Assembly: GCF_014333585.1 (NCBI RefSeq)
Contig: NZ_JACSCW010000003.1
Coordinates: 434,001-498,000 of the forward strand
DNA length: 64,000 nt
Direction: 5' to 3'
Source: Hymenobacter sp. BT188
GTDB taxonomy: Bacteria; Bacteroidota; Bacteroidia; Cytophagales; Hymenobacteraceae
Below, in pieces: positions 17,502 to 26,817 of the stretch (positions within the stretch are counted from its first letter, which is position 1; each line of letters begins with the position of its first letter). The translations under genes and the position numbers were made by a program. The notes beneath the pieces are model-generated. The model did no database searches. It had not been told where the DNA came from and saw only the letters and a program-made list of their open reading frames with translations.

Positions 17502-18512
17502 ATGTCGTCTTCGAAGCCTACCATTGTTATTACCTCCATTTTCGCCCCTACAAAGGCAGTTAATAAATTCGCTACGTTAATTGATTACCAACTAGTAGTG
17601 GCCGGCGACAAAAAATCGCCTGCGCAGTGGGAAGCCGATAATGTAGTGTATCTGTCAGTACAGGACCAGGAGGCAATGGGCATGGGTATGTCGTCCAAGC
17701 TGCCGTACAACCATTATGGCCGCAAAATGATGGGGTATCTGTATGCTATGCAGCAAGGTGCCCAGGTCATTATAGATACTGACGACGATAATATTCCTTA
17801 CGATGGTTGGGAGTTCCCGGCTATGGAGGGCGAATTCCTGACTTCGCCCGGCGGTAAAGGCTTTATCAACATCTACAAAACATTTACCGAGCAGCACATC
17901 TGGCCCCGTGGCTTACCGCTAGACCTGATTAAATCTAAAGAGCATGTGCTGCGTGAAGAAGACTTGCAGAACCAATCGGTTAAAATAGGCGTGTGGCAGG
18001 GATTAGCCGACGGCGACCCGGACGTAGACGCTATCTACCGTTTAGTTGACAACACCGAATGCTACTTCAACGACCATGCGCCGGTAGTGCTAGCAGAAGG
18101 CACGCTTTGCCCCTTCAACTCACAGAATACTGCGTTTCGGCAAGAGCTATTTCCTCTGTTGTATCTGCCCGCCTACGTCACCTTCCGCTTCACCGACATT
18201 CTGCGTGGTCTTGTAGCCCAGCCCATCATGTGGCTGTACGGTTACCAGCTGGGCTTCACGAAGGCTACAGTAGTGCAAGAACGGAATCCGCACGATTATG
18301 TAAAGGACTTTGAGTCGGAAATTCCATGCTATCTGCATCCTAACCGGGTAATTGCTGCTGTACAGCGCAGCCTTGATGCTTCCCTAACAGTCAGTGAGAA
18401 CTTGCTGCGCGCTTACCAGGCGTTGGAGCAGGAGCAGATTGTAACCAGCCAAGAGGTAGAACTATTGCAACTGTGGCTTGCCGACGTAGCAGCACTGACT
18501 GCAGCTAAATAA
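17502..18512 (+). CDS. STELLO-like (DUF288) glycosyltransferase
   Basis: 336 residues. The STELLO/DUF288 signature covers the N-terminal half: IVITSIFAPTKAVNKFAT, then YLSVQDQEAMGMG and KLPYNHYGRKMMGYLYAM, with an acidic IIDTDDDNIPYDGWEF that resembles a DxD metal site. The frame can be read from a TTG at 17469; the ATG at 17502 (MSSSKPT) starts right at the conserved region and is preferred. Related domains occur in plant STELLO proteins and in some bacterial polysaccharide loci. I infer a glycosyltransferase role, with unknown donor. The next gene, a GT2, starts 10 bases after the stop. Confidence 0.75.
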   Translation: MSSSKPTIVITSIFAPTKAVNKFATLIDYQLVVAGDKKSPAQWEADNVVYLSVQDQEAMGMGMSSKLPYNHYGRKMMGYLYAMQQGAQVIIDTDDDNIPYDGWEFPAMEGEFLTSPGGKGFINIYKTFTEQHIWPRGLPLDLIKSKEHVLREEDLQNQSVKIGVWQGLADGDPDVDAIYRLVDNTECYFNDHAPVVLAEGTLCPFNSQNTAFRQELFPLLYLPAYVTFRFTDILRGLVAQPIMWLYGYQLGFTKATVVQERNPHDYVKDFESEIPCYLHPNRVIAAVQRSLDASLTVSENLLRAYQALEQEQIVTSQEVELLQLWLADVAALTAAK

Positions 18513-18522
18513 CTTCTGTCGG

Positions 18523-19503
18523 ATGCAACAGTTTCCTTCGCTTTCTATCGTCATTCCCTCTTGGAACCAGGGCCGCTTCATTGAGCGCACGCTATTGAGC
18601 ATTCTGCGTCAAGATTATCCAGGCTCCGTGCAGGTAATCGTATCGGACGGCGGCTCAACGGACGAAACCGTGGAGGTGCTCAAAAAATATGAGGACCGCA
18701 TTACCTGGTGGTCGGCTCGCGACAAAGGCTTCGTGGATGCCGTCACTAAAGGATTGGCGGAGGTGACAGGTGAGATTATTGCTATTCAGAGCAGCGACGA
18801 CTATTACCTGCCGGGCGCATTTCGGCGCATGGCTGAGGGCTTCCAGCACCATCCTGAGGCGGGCTTTATATCGGGGGGCGAATACGGGATTGATCTGCAG
18901 AATAATGTAGAGTACGCCAACTCGTTTACTGGGCCTATCACACCCCATTCTATCCTGTTTCAATTTGTGCCGCCTCAGCACGCTACCTTCGTGCGGCGGG
19001 AGGTGTTGGAAAGAACCGGTGGAATGCGCGTAGAGGTGGATATGTGCGCCGATATCGACCTGTGGTACAGGGTAGCTCACTTTGCGCCCGGCCACTCTAT
19101 ACCGGATATGCTGGCCGCTTACCAGTTACACCCCGATCAGCGCACGGCCACCTCACCCAAATGGTTTCCTAATCTGGTGAAAATGGTGGAGAGCTGTGAA
19201 CAAAATCCAGTGTATGGGGGGCAATTTAAACTTACTGAAGAAGAGCGCCGCAACCTGTATACCTATTGGGAAATCAACTGGACCGCTAAGCGCAGTCCCG
19301 CAGAAGCCCGGCCCATTGCTTTGCGTAAGTTGCCCAACCTGCTAAGCTATAGCCCCCGCACCCGCCGCTCCATTCTGGGAGTTACAGTGAATCCGTTTGT
19401 GAAGGAGTTGGTGCCGACAGCTCTGCTACAACGGTTGCGGCTAGCTACGGCTACTCCCCCAATTTTGCCCCCCGGAGTGGACTTAAACTGGTGGAAATCA
19501 TAA
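18523..19503 (+). CDS. GT2 glycosyltransferase
   Basis: 326 residues. It begins SIVIPSWNQGRFIERTLLSI, with VSDGGSTDETVEVL (nucleotide binding) and the DxD-like QSSDDYYLPGAF at about 90. HATFVRREVLERTG and ADIDLWYRVAHF follow in the acceptor half. These match WcaA-type family 2 transferases of colanic-acid and capsule loci. There is no membrane segment. The C-terminal about 80 residues are basic and could contact the membrane. It is ten bases after the STELLO-like gene and 44 before fcl. Confidence 0.88.
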   Translation: MQQFPSLSIVIPSWNQGRFIERTLLSILRQDYPGSVQVIVSDGGSTDETVEVLKKYEDRITWWSARDKGFVDAVTKGLAEVTGEIIAIQSSDDYYLPGAFRRMAEGFQHHPEAGFISGGEYGIDLQNNVEYANSFTGPITPHSILFQFVPPQHATFVRREVLERTGGMRVEVDMCADIDLWYRVAHFAPGHSIPDMLAAYQLHPDQRTATSPKWFPNLVKMVESCEQNPVYGGQFKLTEEERRNLYTYWEINWTAKRSPAEARPIALRKLPNLLSYSPRTRRSILGVTVNPFVKELVPTALLQRLRLATATPPILPPGVDLNWWKS

Positions 19504-19547
19504 TCTGACTTTTCTGAATCAATGCCGTGCATACGGCTTATGTATTT

Positions 19548-20501
19548 ATGGAGCAAAACGCTAAAATATATATTGCTGGTCACCGCGGCATGGTTGGCTC
19601 AGCCATCATGCGCCGCCTAGAGAAAGCAGGCTACCACAACTTCATAACTCGCACCTCCCGCGAGCTGGATCTGCGCGACCAGGCCGCGGTGGCCTCGTTC
19701 TTTGCCGCCGAAAAGCCAGACTACGTGATACTGGCCGCAGCCAAGGTGGGGGGCATTAATGCCAATAATATCTACCGGGCCGAATTTCTCTACGATAACC
19801 TGATGATTCAAAACAATGTGATTCATCAAAGCCACCTGCAGGGCGTAAAGAAGCTGCTATTTTTGGGCTCTTCGTGCATCTACCCCAAAATGGCACCCCA
19901 GCCTCTCAAAGAGGAGGCCCTGCTGACTGGAGAGTTGGAAAGCACCAACGAGCCCTACGCCATTGCCAAAATCGCGGGCATCAAAATGTGCGACGCTTAC
20001 CGGAGCCAGTATGGCAGCCACTTTATCTCGGCTATGCCAACTAACCTATATGGCCCCCACGACAATTACGACCTGAAAAACTCGCACGTGCTGCCCGCCC
20101 TGATTCGTAAGTTTCACGAAGCCAAAATTAGTGGCGCGCCCGAAGTAGAAGTGTGGGGCACGGGTACGCCGCGCCGCGAATTCCTCCACGTTGATGACCT
20201 GGCAGATGCCTGTTTCTATCTGCTCCTGAACTTCGACGAGCCCGGCCTGGTTAATATCGGCACCGGTGAAGATCTGAGTATCCGTGAGTTGGCTGAGCTG
20301 GTACAACACACCGTTGGTTACCAAGGGGCGATTCGATTTAACACGGATTACCCCGACGGTACCCCGCGCAAGCTGATGGATGTAAGTAAGCTCGCGGCCA
20401 AAGGCTGGCGTTACTCAATCGGGCTGAAAGAAGGAATCCGGGCGGTATACGAAGACTTCGTGCAGCACGAGCAGAAGAACATGAGCTCCGTCTCGGCCTG
20501 A
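19548..20501 (+). CDS. fcl: GDP-L-fucose synthase
   Basis: 317-residue SDR. NADP-binding [14 protein letters not shown] (about 10-23), the family motif [12 protein letters not shown], the catalytic serine region [10 protein letters not shown] and the YxxxK pair in YAIAKIAG. It makes GDP-L-fucose from GDP-4-keto-6-deoxymannose by C3/C5 epimerisation and NADPH reduction. The frame can be read from a GTG at 19527, but the ATG at 19548 ([11 protein letters not shown]) fits the family N-terminus. Its substrate comes from Gmd, whose gene is at 32504, 13 kb away; the two are usually adjacent. Confidence 0.94.
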   Translation: MEQNAKIYIAGHRGMVGSAIMRRLEKAGYHNFITRTSRELDLRDQAAVASFFAAEKPDYVILAAAKVGGINANNIYRAEFLYDNLMIQNNVIHQSHLQGVKKLLFLGSSCIYPKMAPQPLKEEALLTGELESTNEPYAIAKIAGIKMCDAYRSQYGSHFISAMPTNLYGPHDNYDLKNSHVLPALIRKFHEAKISGAPEVEVWGTGTPRREFLHVDDLADACFYLLLNFDEPGLVNIGTGEDLSIRELAELVQHTVGYQGAIRFNTDYPDGTPRKLMDVSKLAAKGWRYSIGLKEGIRAVYEDFVQHEQKNMSSVSA

Positions 20502-20580
20502 CGCTTCGTAGCTGCCTTTCATACAGGGCAGAAAGTAAAGATTACCCGGTAACTGCCCTGAATACCCCCGACCAAACCCT

Positions 20581-21474
20581 ATGCAAACAGTAGATGTGAT
20601 AAAAGCGCCCAGCTCCGTAGTAGCGAACGAGGATGAGGAGTGGACTGAGATAATTGCCCCCCGAACCCGTCTGCTCGACCTCGGCTTGCGCGACGTGTGG
20701 CGCTACCGCGACTTGATAATGTTGTTCGTACGCCGCGACTTCATTTCTACTTATAAGCAGACGATCCTCGGGCCTATCTGGTTTTTTATCCAGCCCCTGC
20801 TCACCACCCTTACCTTCATTATCGTGTTTGGCCGGGTGGCAAAGCTGTCCACCGACGGGCAGCCCCAAGTAGTTTTCTATTTAGCTGGCGTTACGGTCTG
20901 GAGCTACTTTGCCCAAACCCTGACGGCTACTTCTACGGTGTTTATTGCCAACGCGGCAATTTTTGGTAAAGTTTATTTCCCCCGGCTCACCATGCCGGTG
21001 TCTATCGTTATTTCCAATATTGTTCGCTTCTTTATTCAGTTTGGGCTTTTTCTGGCTGTCTGGCTGTATTACGTGGTGACTGATGACTCGCTTCGGCCCA
21101 ACTGGCTGATTGCGCTTACACCGGCTCTGTTGTTGTTAATGGGGCTGATGTCGCTGGGGCTAGGCATGATATTCAGCTCCCTGACCACCAAGTACCGCGA
21201 CCTTTCCATGCTCCTGACCTTCGGTGTGCAGTTGTTGATGTATGCTACGCCCGTTATCTACCCTTTATCTAGTATTACAGATCCTACCTATCGTTTGCTT
21301 ATTCTGGCTAACCCAATGGCTTCCGTAGTGGAAACATTCCGCTATGCATATCTGGGCTCCGGTTCTTTTCATTGGGCCTATTTGGGCTACAGTGTATTAT
21401 TCACGGTAGTTATCCTGTTCATCGGTACTATCATCTTCAACAAAGTAGAAAAGAGCTTCACCGATACGGTATAA
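20581..21474 (+). CDS. wzm: Polysaccharide ABC exporter, membrane subunit (Wzm/TagG type)
   Basis: 297 residues with six hydrophobic segments in the ABC-2 permease pattern. The N-terminal cytoplasmic part has LRDVWRYRDLIMLFVRRDF and TYKQTILGPIWFFIQPL, typical of Wzm/TagG/KpsM proteins. It pairs with the ATPase encoded 29 bases downstream to export a completed undecaprenyl-linked glycan across the inner membrane. A second export route, the flippase at 34918, is present in the same locus. Confidence 0.92.
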   Translation: MQTVDVIKAPSSVVANEDEEWTEIIAPRTRLLDLGLRDVWRYRDLIMLFVRRDFISTYKQTILGPIWFFIQPLLTTLTFIIVFGRVAKLSTDGQPQVVFYLAGVTVWSYFAQTLTATSTVFIANAAIFGKVYFPRLTMPVSIVISNIVRFFIQFGLFLAVWLYYVVTDDSLRPNWLIALTPALLLLMGLMSLGLGMIFSSLTTKYRDLSMLLTFGVQLLMYATPVIYPLSSITDPTYRLLILANPMASVVETFRYAYLGSGSFHWAYLGYSVLFTVVILFIGTIIFNKVEKSFTDTV

Positions 21475-21503
21475 GCTCGCTCACCTAGTGCAGTTCATTA
21501 CCC

Positions 21504-22769
21504 ATGAGTGACATAGCCATCAAAGTAGAGGAATTAGGTAAGCTTTACCGCCTGGGCGAAATTGGCACCGGCACGCTTAGCCATGACCTGAATCGGTGGT
21601 GGGCCCGCATGCGGGGCAAAGAAGACCCCTTTGCTAAAATTGGGGAAACCAATGACCGTACGACGAAAGGAAGCAGCGAATACGTCTGGTCCTTAAAAGA
21701 CGTCAACTTTGAGGTCAAGCAGGGAGAAGTGCTAGGTATCATTGGCCGCAATGGAGCCGGTAAATCCACCCTGCTCAAGATTCTCTCTAAAGTTACTGCT
21801 CCTACCACTGGCCAGATTAAGATCAAGGGGCGCATTGCTTCCCTCCTAGAAGTTGGCACTGGCTTCCATCCCGAGCTGACAGGACGGGAGAATATCTTCC
21901 TCAATGGTGCCATCCTGGGGATGACCAAAAGCGAGATTCGGGCTAAATTCGATGAGATAGTTGATTTCTCAGGTGTAGAGCGCTACATAGATACGCCAGT
22001 TAAGCGATATAGTAGTGGCATGTACGTGCGGCTAGCCTTTGCCATTGCAGCATTCTTAGAGCCTGAGATTTTAATTGTAGACGAGGTATTGGCCGTAGGC
22101 GACGCTGAATTTCAAAAAAAGTGTTTAGGTCGCATGAAAGATGTGAGCGTTAATGATGGTAGAACGGTTCTATTTGTAAGTCATCACTTACCATCAGTAA
22201 GAAGCTTATGTGAAACAGGTCTTTTATTGGAAAAGGGTGGTATAAAGCTATTTGATAGTGTAGGTGCAGTATTAGAGAAATATCAAAATTCAGATCATTC
22301 TAAGCACGATGGTAGCCGTAGTGTACTACCTGTTCAGTGCCCCATATACTTTACAAAGTGGTCTCTGCGAAGAACAGGTGTTACTAGTCTAGATAACCAC
22401 TCTGCATATTCAAAAGACTTAGTAACATTTGAATTAAGTGTATTGTGTGAGCATAATTTAGACAAAGTGGAGTTTGGTTTTATTTTACGTGACCATGACA
22501 GCAATATAATAGTAGGTATCAATAGTAGAGATAATGATAGGGATTTTATCTCATTTGCAGAAGGTATACATACTGTACTATTTGAAATGGTATTACCTAT
22601 AAAGCCTGGTAAATATGAGGTTGATTTAGCAATCGCGGCTAGTGGTAATATAGTAGATCACTGGGTTAGTGATACTAAACTTAGTTTGCTAAATCCTTAT
22701 GACACAGTTCTTGATGACAAATGGTCAGGGTTAGTTAACGTCGATTTTAACTTTGACGCCTATGCTTAA
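21504..22769 (+). CDS. wzt: Polysaccharide ABC exporter, ATPase with C-terminal glycan-binding domain (Wzt type)
   Basis: 421 residues. The ATPase domain covers about 1-245: Walker A GRNGAGKST, signature YSSGMYVRLAFA, Walker B EILIVDEVLAVGD and the switch histidine in LFVSHH. The C-terminal about 170 residues (YFTKWSLRRTGV, VEFGFILRDHDSNIIVG, KPGKYEVDLAIAASG) correspond to the Wzt carbohydrate-binding domain, which recognises the chain end of the exported glycan. Base composition changes inside the gene: the DNA is near 50% GC up to about 22,130 and strongly AT-rich after it, almost exactly at the domain border. The next gene overlaps its 3' end by 17 bases. Confidence 0.93.
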   Translation: MSDIAIKVEELGKLYRLGEIGTGTLSHDLNRWWARMRGKEDPFAKIGETNDRTTKGSSEYVWSLKDVNFEVKQGEVLGIIGRNGAGKSTLLKILSKVTAPTTGQIKIKGRIASLLEVGTGFHPELTGRENIFLNGAILGMTKSEIRAKFDEIVDFSGVERYIDTPVKRYSSGMYVRLAFAIAAFLEPEILIVDEVLAVGDAEFQKKCLGRMKDVSVNDGRTVLFVSHHLPSVRSLCETGLLLEKGGIKLFDSVGAVLEKYQNSDHSKHDGSRSVLPVQCPIYFTKWSLRRTGVTSLDNHSAYSKDLVTFELSVLCEHNLDKVEFGFILRDHDSNIIVGINSRDNDRDFISFAEGIHTVLFEMVLPIKPGKYEVDLAIAASGNIVDHWVSDTKLSLLNPYDTVLDDKWSGLVNVDFNFDAYA

Positions 22770-23403
22770 TTCAATTAGAAGAAGTGTTCATGAATTTGTT
22801 TTTAGAAAGATTGATCAATATTATAATCAAAAGTTTTCTACAAAGAATAAATGGGGAATAAATATTTCTGATACATCTTGGTTTGATCTGCCCCTGGAAA
22901 TTTCGGGAGGTAATAATGTTTCGATTGGTAGATTTTCCTCAATAGGCAAATATGCTTGGATAGGCGCTTTTGAAAAATACCTTGCGCACGATGAATTTCA
23001 CCCAAGAATTGAAATTGGTGATAACGTTAGAATAGGTAATTATGCATGCATTGTAAGCATAAACTCTATTAAGATAAAAGATGGAGTACTTATAAGTGAG
23101 TACTTCTATGTGTCTGATCATTCTCATGGATATAGTATTGAAGCAAATATTCCGCCGGCGTATCAACCTCTTGAAGCTAAGGGTGAAGGAGTGGTTATTG
23201 GTGAAAATTCTTTCATTGGATATAGAGTGACTATTTTACCAGGAGTTAGCATCGGTAGGAACTGTATAATAGGAAGTCATTCCGTTGTAACAAAATCTTT
23301 TCCTGATTACAGCATGATCGCTGGTGTGCCGGCAAAATTGATAAAGAAATATGATTTTGCTTTAAAAGAGTGGGTTACAATCAAAAGCGATAAATATGAC
23401 TAA
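22753..23403 (+). CDS. Hexapeptide-repeat acyltransferase
   Basis: 216 residues. Repeated hexapeptides form a left-handed beta-helix (NNVSIGRFSSIGKYAWIG, IGDNVRIGNYACIV, IGENSFIGYRVTILPGVSIG), ending with HSVVTKSFPDYSMIAGVPAK. The sequence resembles Maa/CatB-like O-acetyltransferases of capsule and O-antigen loci, so it probably acetylates a sugar hydroxyl with acetyl-CoA. The start at 22753 overlaps wzt by 17 bases; an ATG three codons later (22762) is also possible. The gene is AT-rich, like the wzt 3' half and the next gene, and overlaps the next gene by eight bases. Confidence 0.83.
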   Translation: MTPMLNSIRRSVHEFVFRKIDQYYNQKFSTKNKWGINISDTSWFDLPLEISGGNNVSIGRFSSIGKYAWIGAFEKYLAHDEFHPRIEIGDNVRIGNYACIVSINSIKIKDGVLISEYFYVSDHSHGYSIEANIPPAYQPLEAKGEGVVIGENSFIGYRVTILPGVSIGRNCIIGSHSVVTKSFPDYSMIAGVPAKLIKKYDFALKEWVTIKSDKYD

Positions 23404-24232
23404 TATAAAAAGCATTCTCCATAAGCAAACACTTGTAAGGTTTAAATATTCGAAGTCTGTTCGATTTACTGGTGTCACTTTTGATGAGTACTGTGCTTAT
23501 GCGTATCGTGATTTTGGAGGTGGAGAGCATATTAGACAGTCAGTTCTATTTGGTAAAACCATAAAAAGAAATAATACATTTTGGTTTGTCCAAAACATTG
23601 AAGAAGTATTTGTTGACGAAGTTTATAAATTTAATAGTAAATCTAAATCTCCATTAATTTTAGATTGTGGCTCAAATATCGGACTAAGTCTTATCTATTT
23701 TAAACGAAATCATCCTAATGCTAAAATAATTGGGTTTGAACCAGACTCTGTGATATACGCAGCTTGTAAAGACAATTTAAATTCATTTGATTACAATGAT
23801 GTAGAGGTGGTTAATGCAGCTATTTGGAAGCAAGATGGGTTTATTAGTTTTTTGCCTGATAATTGTTTAGGTGGGAAAATAGTTGAAGATATTAATGATC
23901 CGTCTATCAGTAAAGTAAAATCAGTAAGATTAAAAAACTATTTGAATCAAAAAGTTGACTTCTTAAAAATAGATATAGAGGGTGCTGAGCTTGATGTTCT
24001 CTTAGACTGCAAGGATGAGTTAAGTATGGTTGATAATTTATTTGTGGAATATCATAGTAAAGGTAATAGGCCACAAGATTTACAGGAGCTATTAATAATA
24101 ATTACTGATGCTGGTTTTAGGTATTATATAGAATCTGCTTGGAAAACTATGTCTCATCCATATGTGGATCATTTTAAACATGACCCTTCATTCTATGATT
24201 TGCAATTGAATATATTCGCTTATAGAAATTAG
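23396..24232 (+). CDS. FkbM family methyltransferase
   Basis: 278 residues. SAM-binding motif LILDCGSNIGLSLIYFKR (about 82-99), followed by IIGFEPDSVIYAACKDNL and VVNAAIW. The FkbM signature VDFLKIDIEGAELDVLLD is near 185. NLFVEYHS and a C-terminal FYDLQLNIFAYR complete the domain. FkbM enzymes O-methylate polyketides and sugars, so methylation of a sugar hydroxyl or chain end is likely here. It lies in the same AT-rich block as the preceding genes. Chain-terminal methylation is a known signal read by Wzt C-terminal domains, which would connect this gene functionally to wzt; that link is an inference. Confidence 0.87.
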   Translation: MTNIKSILHKQTLVRFKYSKSVRFTGVTFDEYCAYAYRDFGGGEHIRQSVLFGKTIKRNNTFWFVQNIEEVFVDEVYKFNSKSKSPLILDCGSNIGLSLIYFKRNHPNAKIIGFEPDSVIYAACKDNLNSFDYNDVEVVNAAIWKQDGFISFLPDNCLGGKIVEDINDPSISKVKSVRLKNYLNQKVDFLKIDIEGAELDVLLDCKDELSMVDNLFVEYHSKGNRPQDLQELLIIITDAGFRYYIESAWKTMSHPYVDHFKHDPSFYDLQLNIFAYRN

Positions 24233-24262
24233 TTTTTGTAACAGCTCTGGCTTACTGAAATC

Positions 24263-25579
24263 ATGATGTCGTACGCTAAATGGAATGTTGAAGAAATAGA
24301 GCACACGCGAATTCAACTTAATAATCTTCAGCAACAGCTTGAAAAGTATACAAGCACTAAAAAACTTGGATTAGCCTTCGTTCAAGCGGTTCTATGGGGG
24401 GTTAAACGTAAATTTTCTAGCTTTACTACTTCAGATGCCTCTCAAAGTGAGCCTGCAACTGATTTTTTTGCAAAAAATCCCGACTTCAAGTCTTACCAAA
24501 TTAAATTAAAAACACCATTATCTACACATGTACCTAAAATATTGCATGTGATTCCCTACTTTATTACGGGTGGATCTCAGCAGCTAGTTGTAGATTTAAT
24601 AGAAGGCCTTAGTGACCAATATGTGCACGAGGTAGTTTTACTAGCCAAGCATTCTGAGCAAGGTTACGTAGGGGTAACTACACACGACTGTTCTACAGTA
24701 CGTGATCCGCAGGACTTTACTGCCCTCCTGAATACAATCAAGCCTAATATTGTACATGTACATTATTATGGAAGATATGTTGAATTGCGAGGAGGAATAA
24801 AATGGCCTTACGCGTTTTGGCAATGGTATCATGCTATTTTTCAGGGAACCAAAGCGTATGGATGCCCCATTATTGAAAACTGCAATATTCCATTCATGCC
24901 TTACTTCGACGCTGGAATTACGCGTTATGTATATGTAAGCAAGTACGCTCAGGATACTTATGGGGTGCGTGATATGCCAAACCAGGTTGTCTACCCAGGA
25001 TCTAATTTTTCATTCTTTCAGCGTAATGGAATTCAGCCTGATCCTGATACCATCGGTATGGTATACCGGTTAGATCACGATAAACTGAATGAGCGAGCTA
25101 TTGAGCCATTTATAAGAACTGTTGAAAAAAGGCCTACAACTAAAGTCTTGATTGTAGGTGGGGGTGAATTTTTAGAATTATTCCGAAATAAAGTGACCAC
25201 TGCAAACCTACAAAGCCAATTTACTTTTACGGGTTATGTAGCATACGAAAAGTTAGTTGAGTTGTACCAAAAAATGGCTGTGTTTGTAGCCCCAGTTCAT
25301 AGTGAAAGCTTTGGTCAGGTTACTCCTTTTGCTATGAATATGGGCATTGCTGTGGCAGCCTATAATATAGGTGCATTGGAAGAAATGCTTGTAATGCCAG
25401 AAGTATTGGCCCCAGGCGATGATGCCGAAGAGTTGTCGGATATAATTGTCAATCTTCTAAATGATTCTTCAAAGCGTGAAAAAATAGGTGCTTTTAACGC
25501 ATCTCGTGCCGCAGAGCTTTTTACGGTGGAGACTATGGTGAAAGCTTATCGAGAGATATATCAATCTCTTGTTTTGTAA
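24263..25579 (+). CDS. GT4 glycosyltransferase
   Basis: 438 residues. Residues 1-90 are a charged, possibly helical N-terminal extension (IEHTRIQLNNLQQQLEKYTS). The GT-B core then starts with ILHVIPYFITGGSQQLVVDL. The C-terminal donor domain has LDHDKLNERAI, VLIVGGGEF, FTFTGYV and the retaining motif region VAPVHSESFGQVTPFAMNMG, then ALEEMLV. It is a family 4 transferase expected at the cytoplasmic membrane face. The N-terminal helix could mediate association with other assembly proteins. It precedes another GT4 gene by 33 bases. Confidence 0.87.
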   Translation: MMSYAKWNVEEIEHTRIQLNNLQQQLEKYTSTKKLGLAFVQAVLWGVKRKFSSFTTSDASQSEPATDFFAKNPDFKSYQIKLKTPLSTHVPKILHVIPYFITGGSQQLVVDLIEGLSDQYVHEVVLLAKHSEQGYVGVTTHDCSTVRDPQDFTALLNTIKPNIVHVHYYGRYVELRGGIKWPYAFWQWYHAIFQGTKAYGCPIIENCNIPFMPYFDAGITRYVYVSKYAQDTYGVRDMPNQVVYPGSNFSFFQRNGIQPDPDTIGMVYRLDHDKLNERAIEPFIRTVEKRPTTKVLIVGGGEFLELFRNKVTTANLQSQFTFTGYVAYEKLVELYQKMAVFVAPVHSESFGQVTPFAMNMGIAVAAYNIGALEEMLVMPEVLAPGDDAEELSDIIVNLLNDSSKREKIGAFNASRAAELFTVETMVKAYREIYQSLVL

Positions 25580-25612
25580 GTCCAACTACACGCTTTTCTA
25601 GTTACACAACGC

Positions 25613-26749
25613 ATGGCTACTATTCTTTTTGTAGGACACGAAGCTTCTCGATCTGGAGCCCCTTTTACTCAATTACATCTAATGAGATGGATTAAAGAGA
25701 ACACCTCGCATAAGATGGTGCTTGCTCTATTAGAAGGAGGAGACTTAGTGCCTGAATTTGAGAAATTGGCAGATGTGTACATAGTAAACACTCCTAAGTT
25801 TGCGCTTCATGCTCGTGTATGGTCCAAGCTAAACCGTATGAGCGGAATTGATCACAGCAATACAATAAACAAAATTGCTGAGTATTTACCAGATGTGATA
25901 TTTGCTAATTCGCTTATTGCTATCAATTATGCTGTTAAATTAAAAGAAAAGTTAGGTGTCAAAGTGATTTGCAATATTCATGAGCTAGAGTCTGCTTTCT
26001 ATTACATGGCCCACGCTAATTATCCTGCAGCATTAGTGAAAGCTGATTGGTTAATGATGGGTTCGTATGCTGTTAAAAACTATTACATGAACAACTTTCC
26101 TATTGACAAAAATAAAGCTTCTGTTATTTATGATTTTATTGGTGATGAGGATGTTTCGCGTCGCACTCTAACCGATATTAAAAGTTTGCACAACATTCCT
26201 TTAAGCGCAAAAATAGTGGGAGCAATGGGAAGCTTGAATTGGCGTAAAGGTCATGATATCTTTTCCTATGTTGCTCGAGAGGTAATCAAACATTCTCCTG
26301 ATACTTACTTTATCTGGGTCGGCGGTAAAAAGGAATCTGCTGATTATAAATTGCTGGTTCGTGAAGTGAAATTGTTGGGCTTAGCTGATAGAGTGATCTT
26401 AGTTGGTGAGCAGGCTGATATACAAAGTTATTACGAAGCTTTTGACGTCTTTTTACTGACTTCGCGCGAGGACCCTTTTCCATTAGTATGCTTGGAGTCA
26501 GCACTAGCCAGAACGCCTATAATTTGTTTTGAAAATTCTGGTGGAATGCCCGAGTTCGTTCGCGATGATGCAGGTTTCGTAGTAGATTATCTTAGTATTG
26601 ATCAAATGGCAGAAAAAACCTTACTGCTACTAGGTGATGGTTCCTTACGTGAGCAAATGGGTGCAGTTGGCCGCGAGCGTGCTTTGAACAACCATACGAT
26701 TAGTAAGCTTGGACCTAGCATTCTAGAGCTAATTGAAGAGGCTCTGTAA
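25613..26749 (+). CDS. GT4 glycosyltransferase
   Basis: 378 residues. The N-terminal domain opens with ILFVGHEASRSGAPFTQLHL, a start common to family 4 enzymes of the YqgM type. The donor domain has VGAMGSLNWRKGHDIF, YFIWVGGKKES, VILVGEQADI and LTSREDPFPLVCLESALAR with the E-x7-E pattern, then GGMPEFV. Donor and acceptor are unknown. It follows the preceding GT4 gene closely, and 68 bases separate it from the epimerase gene. Confidence 0.88.
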   Translation: MATILFVGHEASRSGAPFTQLHLMRWIKENTSHKMVLALLEGGDLVPEFEKLADVYIVNTPKFALHARVWSKLNRMSGIDHSNTINKIAEYLPDVIFANSLIAINYAVKLKEKLGVKVICNIHELESAFYYMAHANYPAALVKADWLMMGSYAVKNYYMNNFPIDKNKASVIYDFIGDEDVSRRTLTDIKSLHNIPLSAKIVGAMGSLNWRKGHDIFSYVAREVIKHSPDTYFIWVGGKKESADYKLLVREVKLLGLADRVILVGEQADIQSYYEAFDVFLLTSREDPFPLVCLESALARTPIICFENSGGMPEFVRDDAGFVVDYLSIDQMAEKTLLLLGDGSLREQMGAVGRERALNNHTISKLGPSILELIEEAL

Positions 26750-26817
26750 TAGATTTAGCACTCATAGCTATCTATAACTGCAGTTGAAATAATAAGTAAA
26801 AGGTCAAAACAGGAGCT

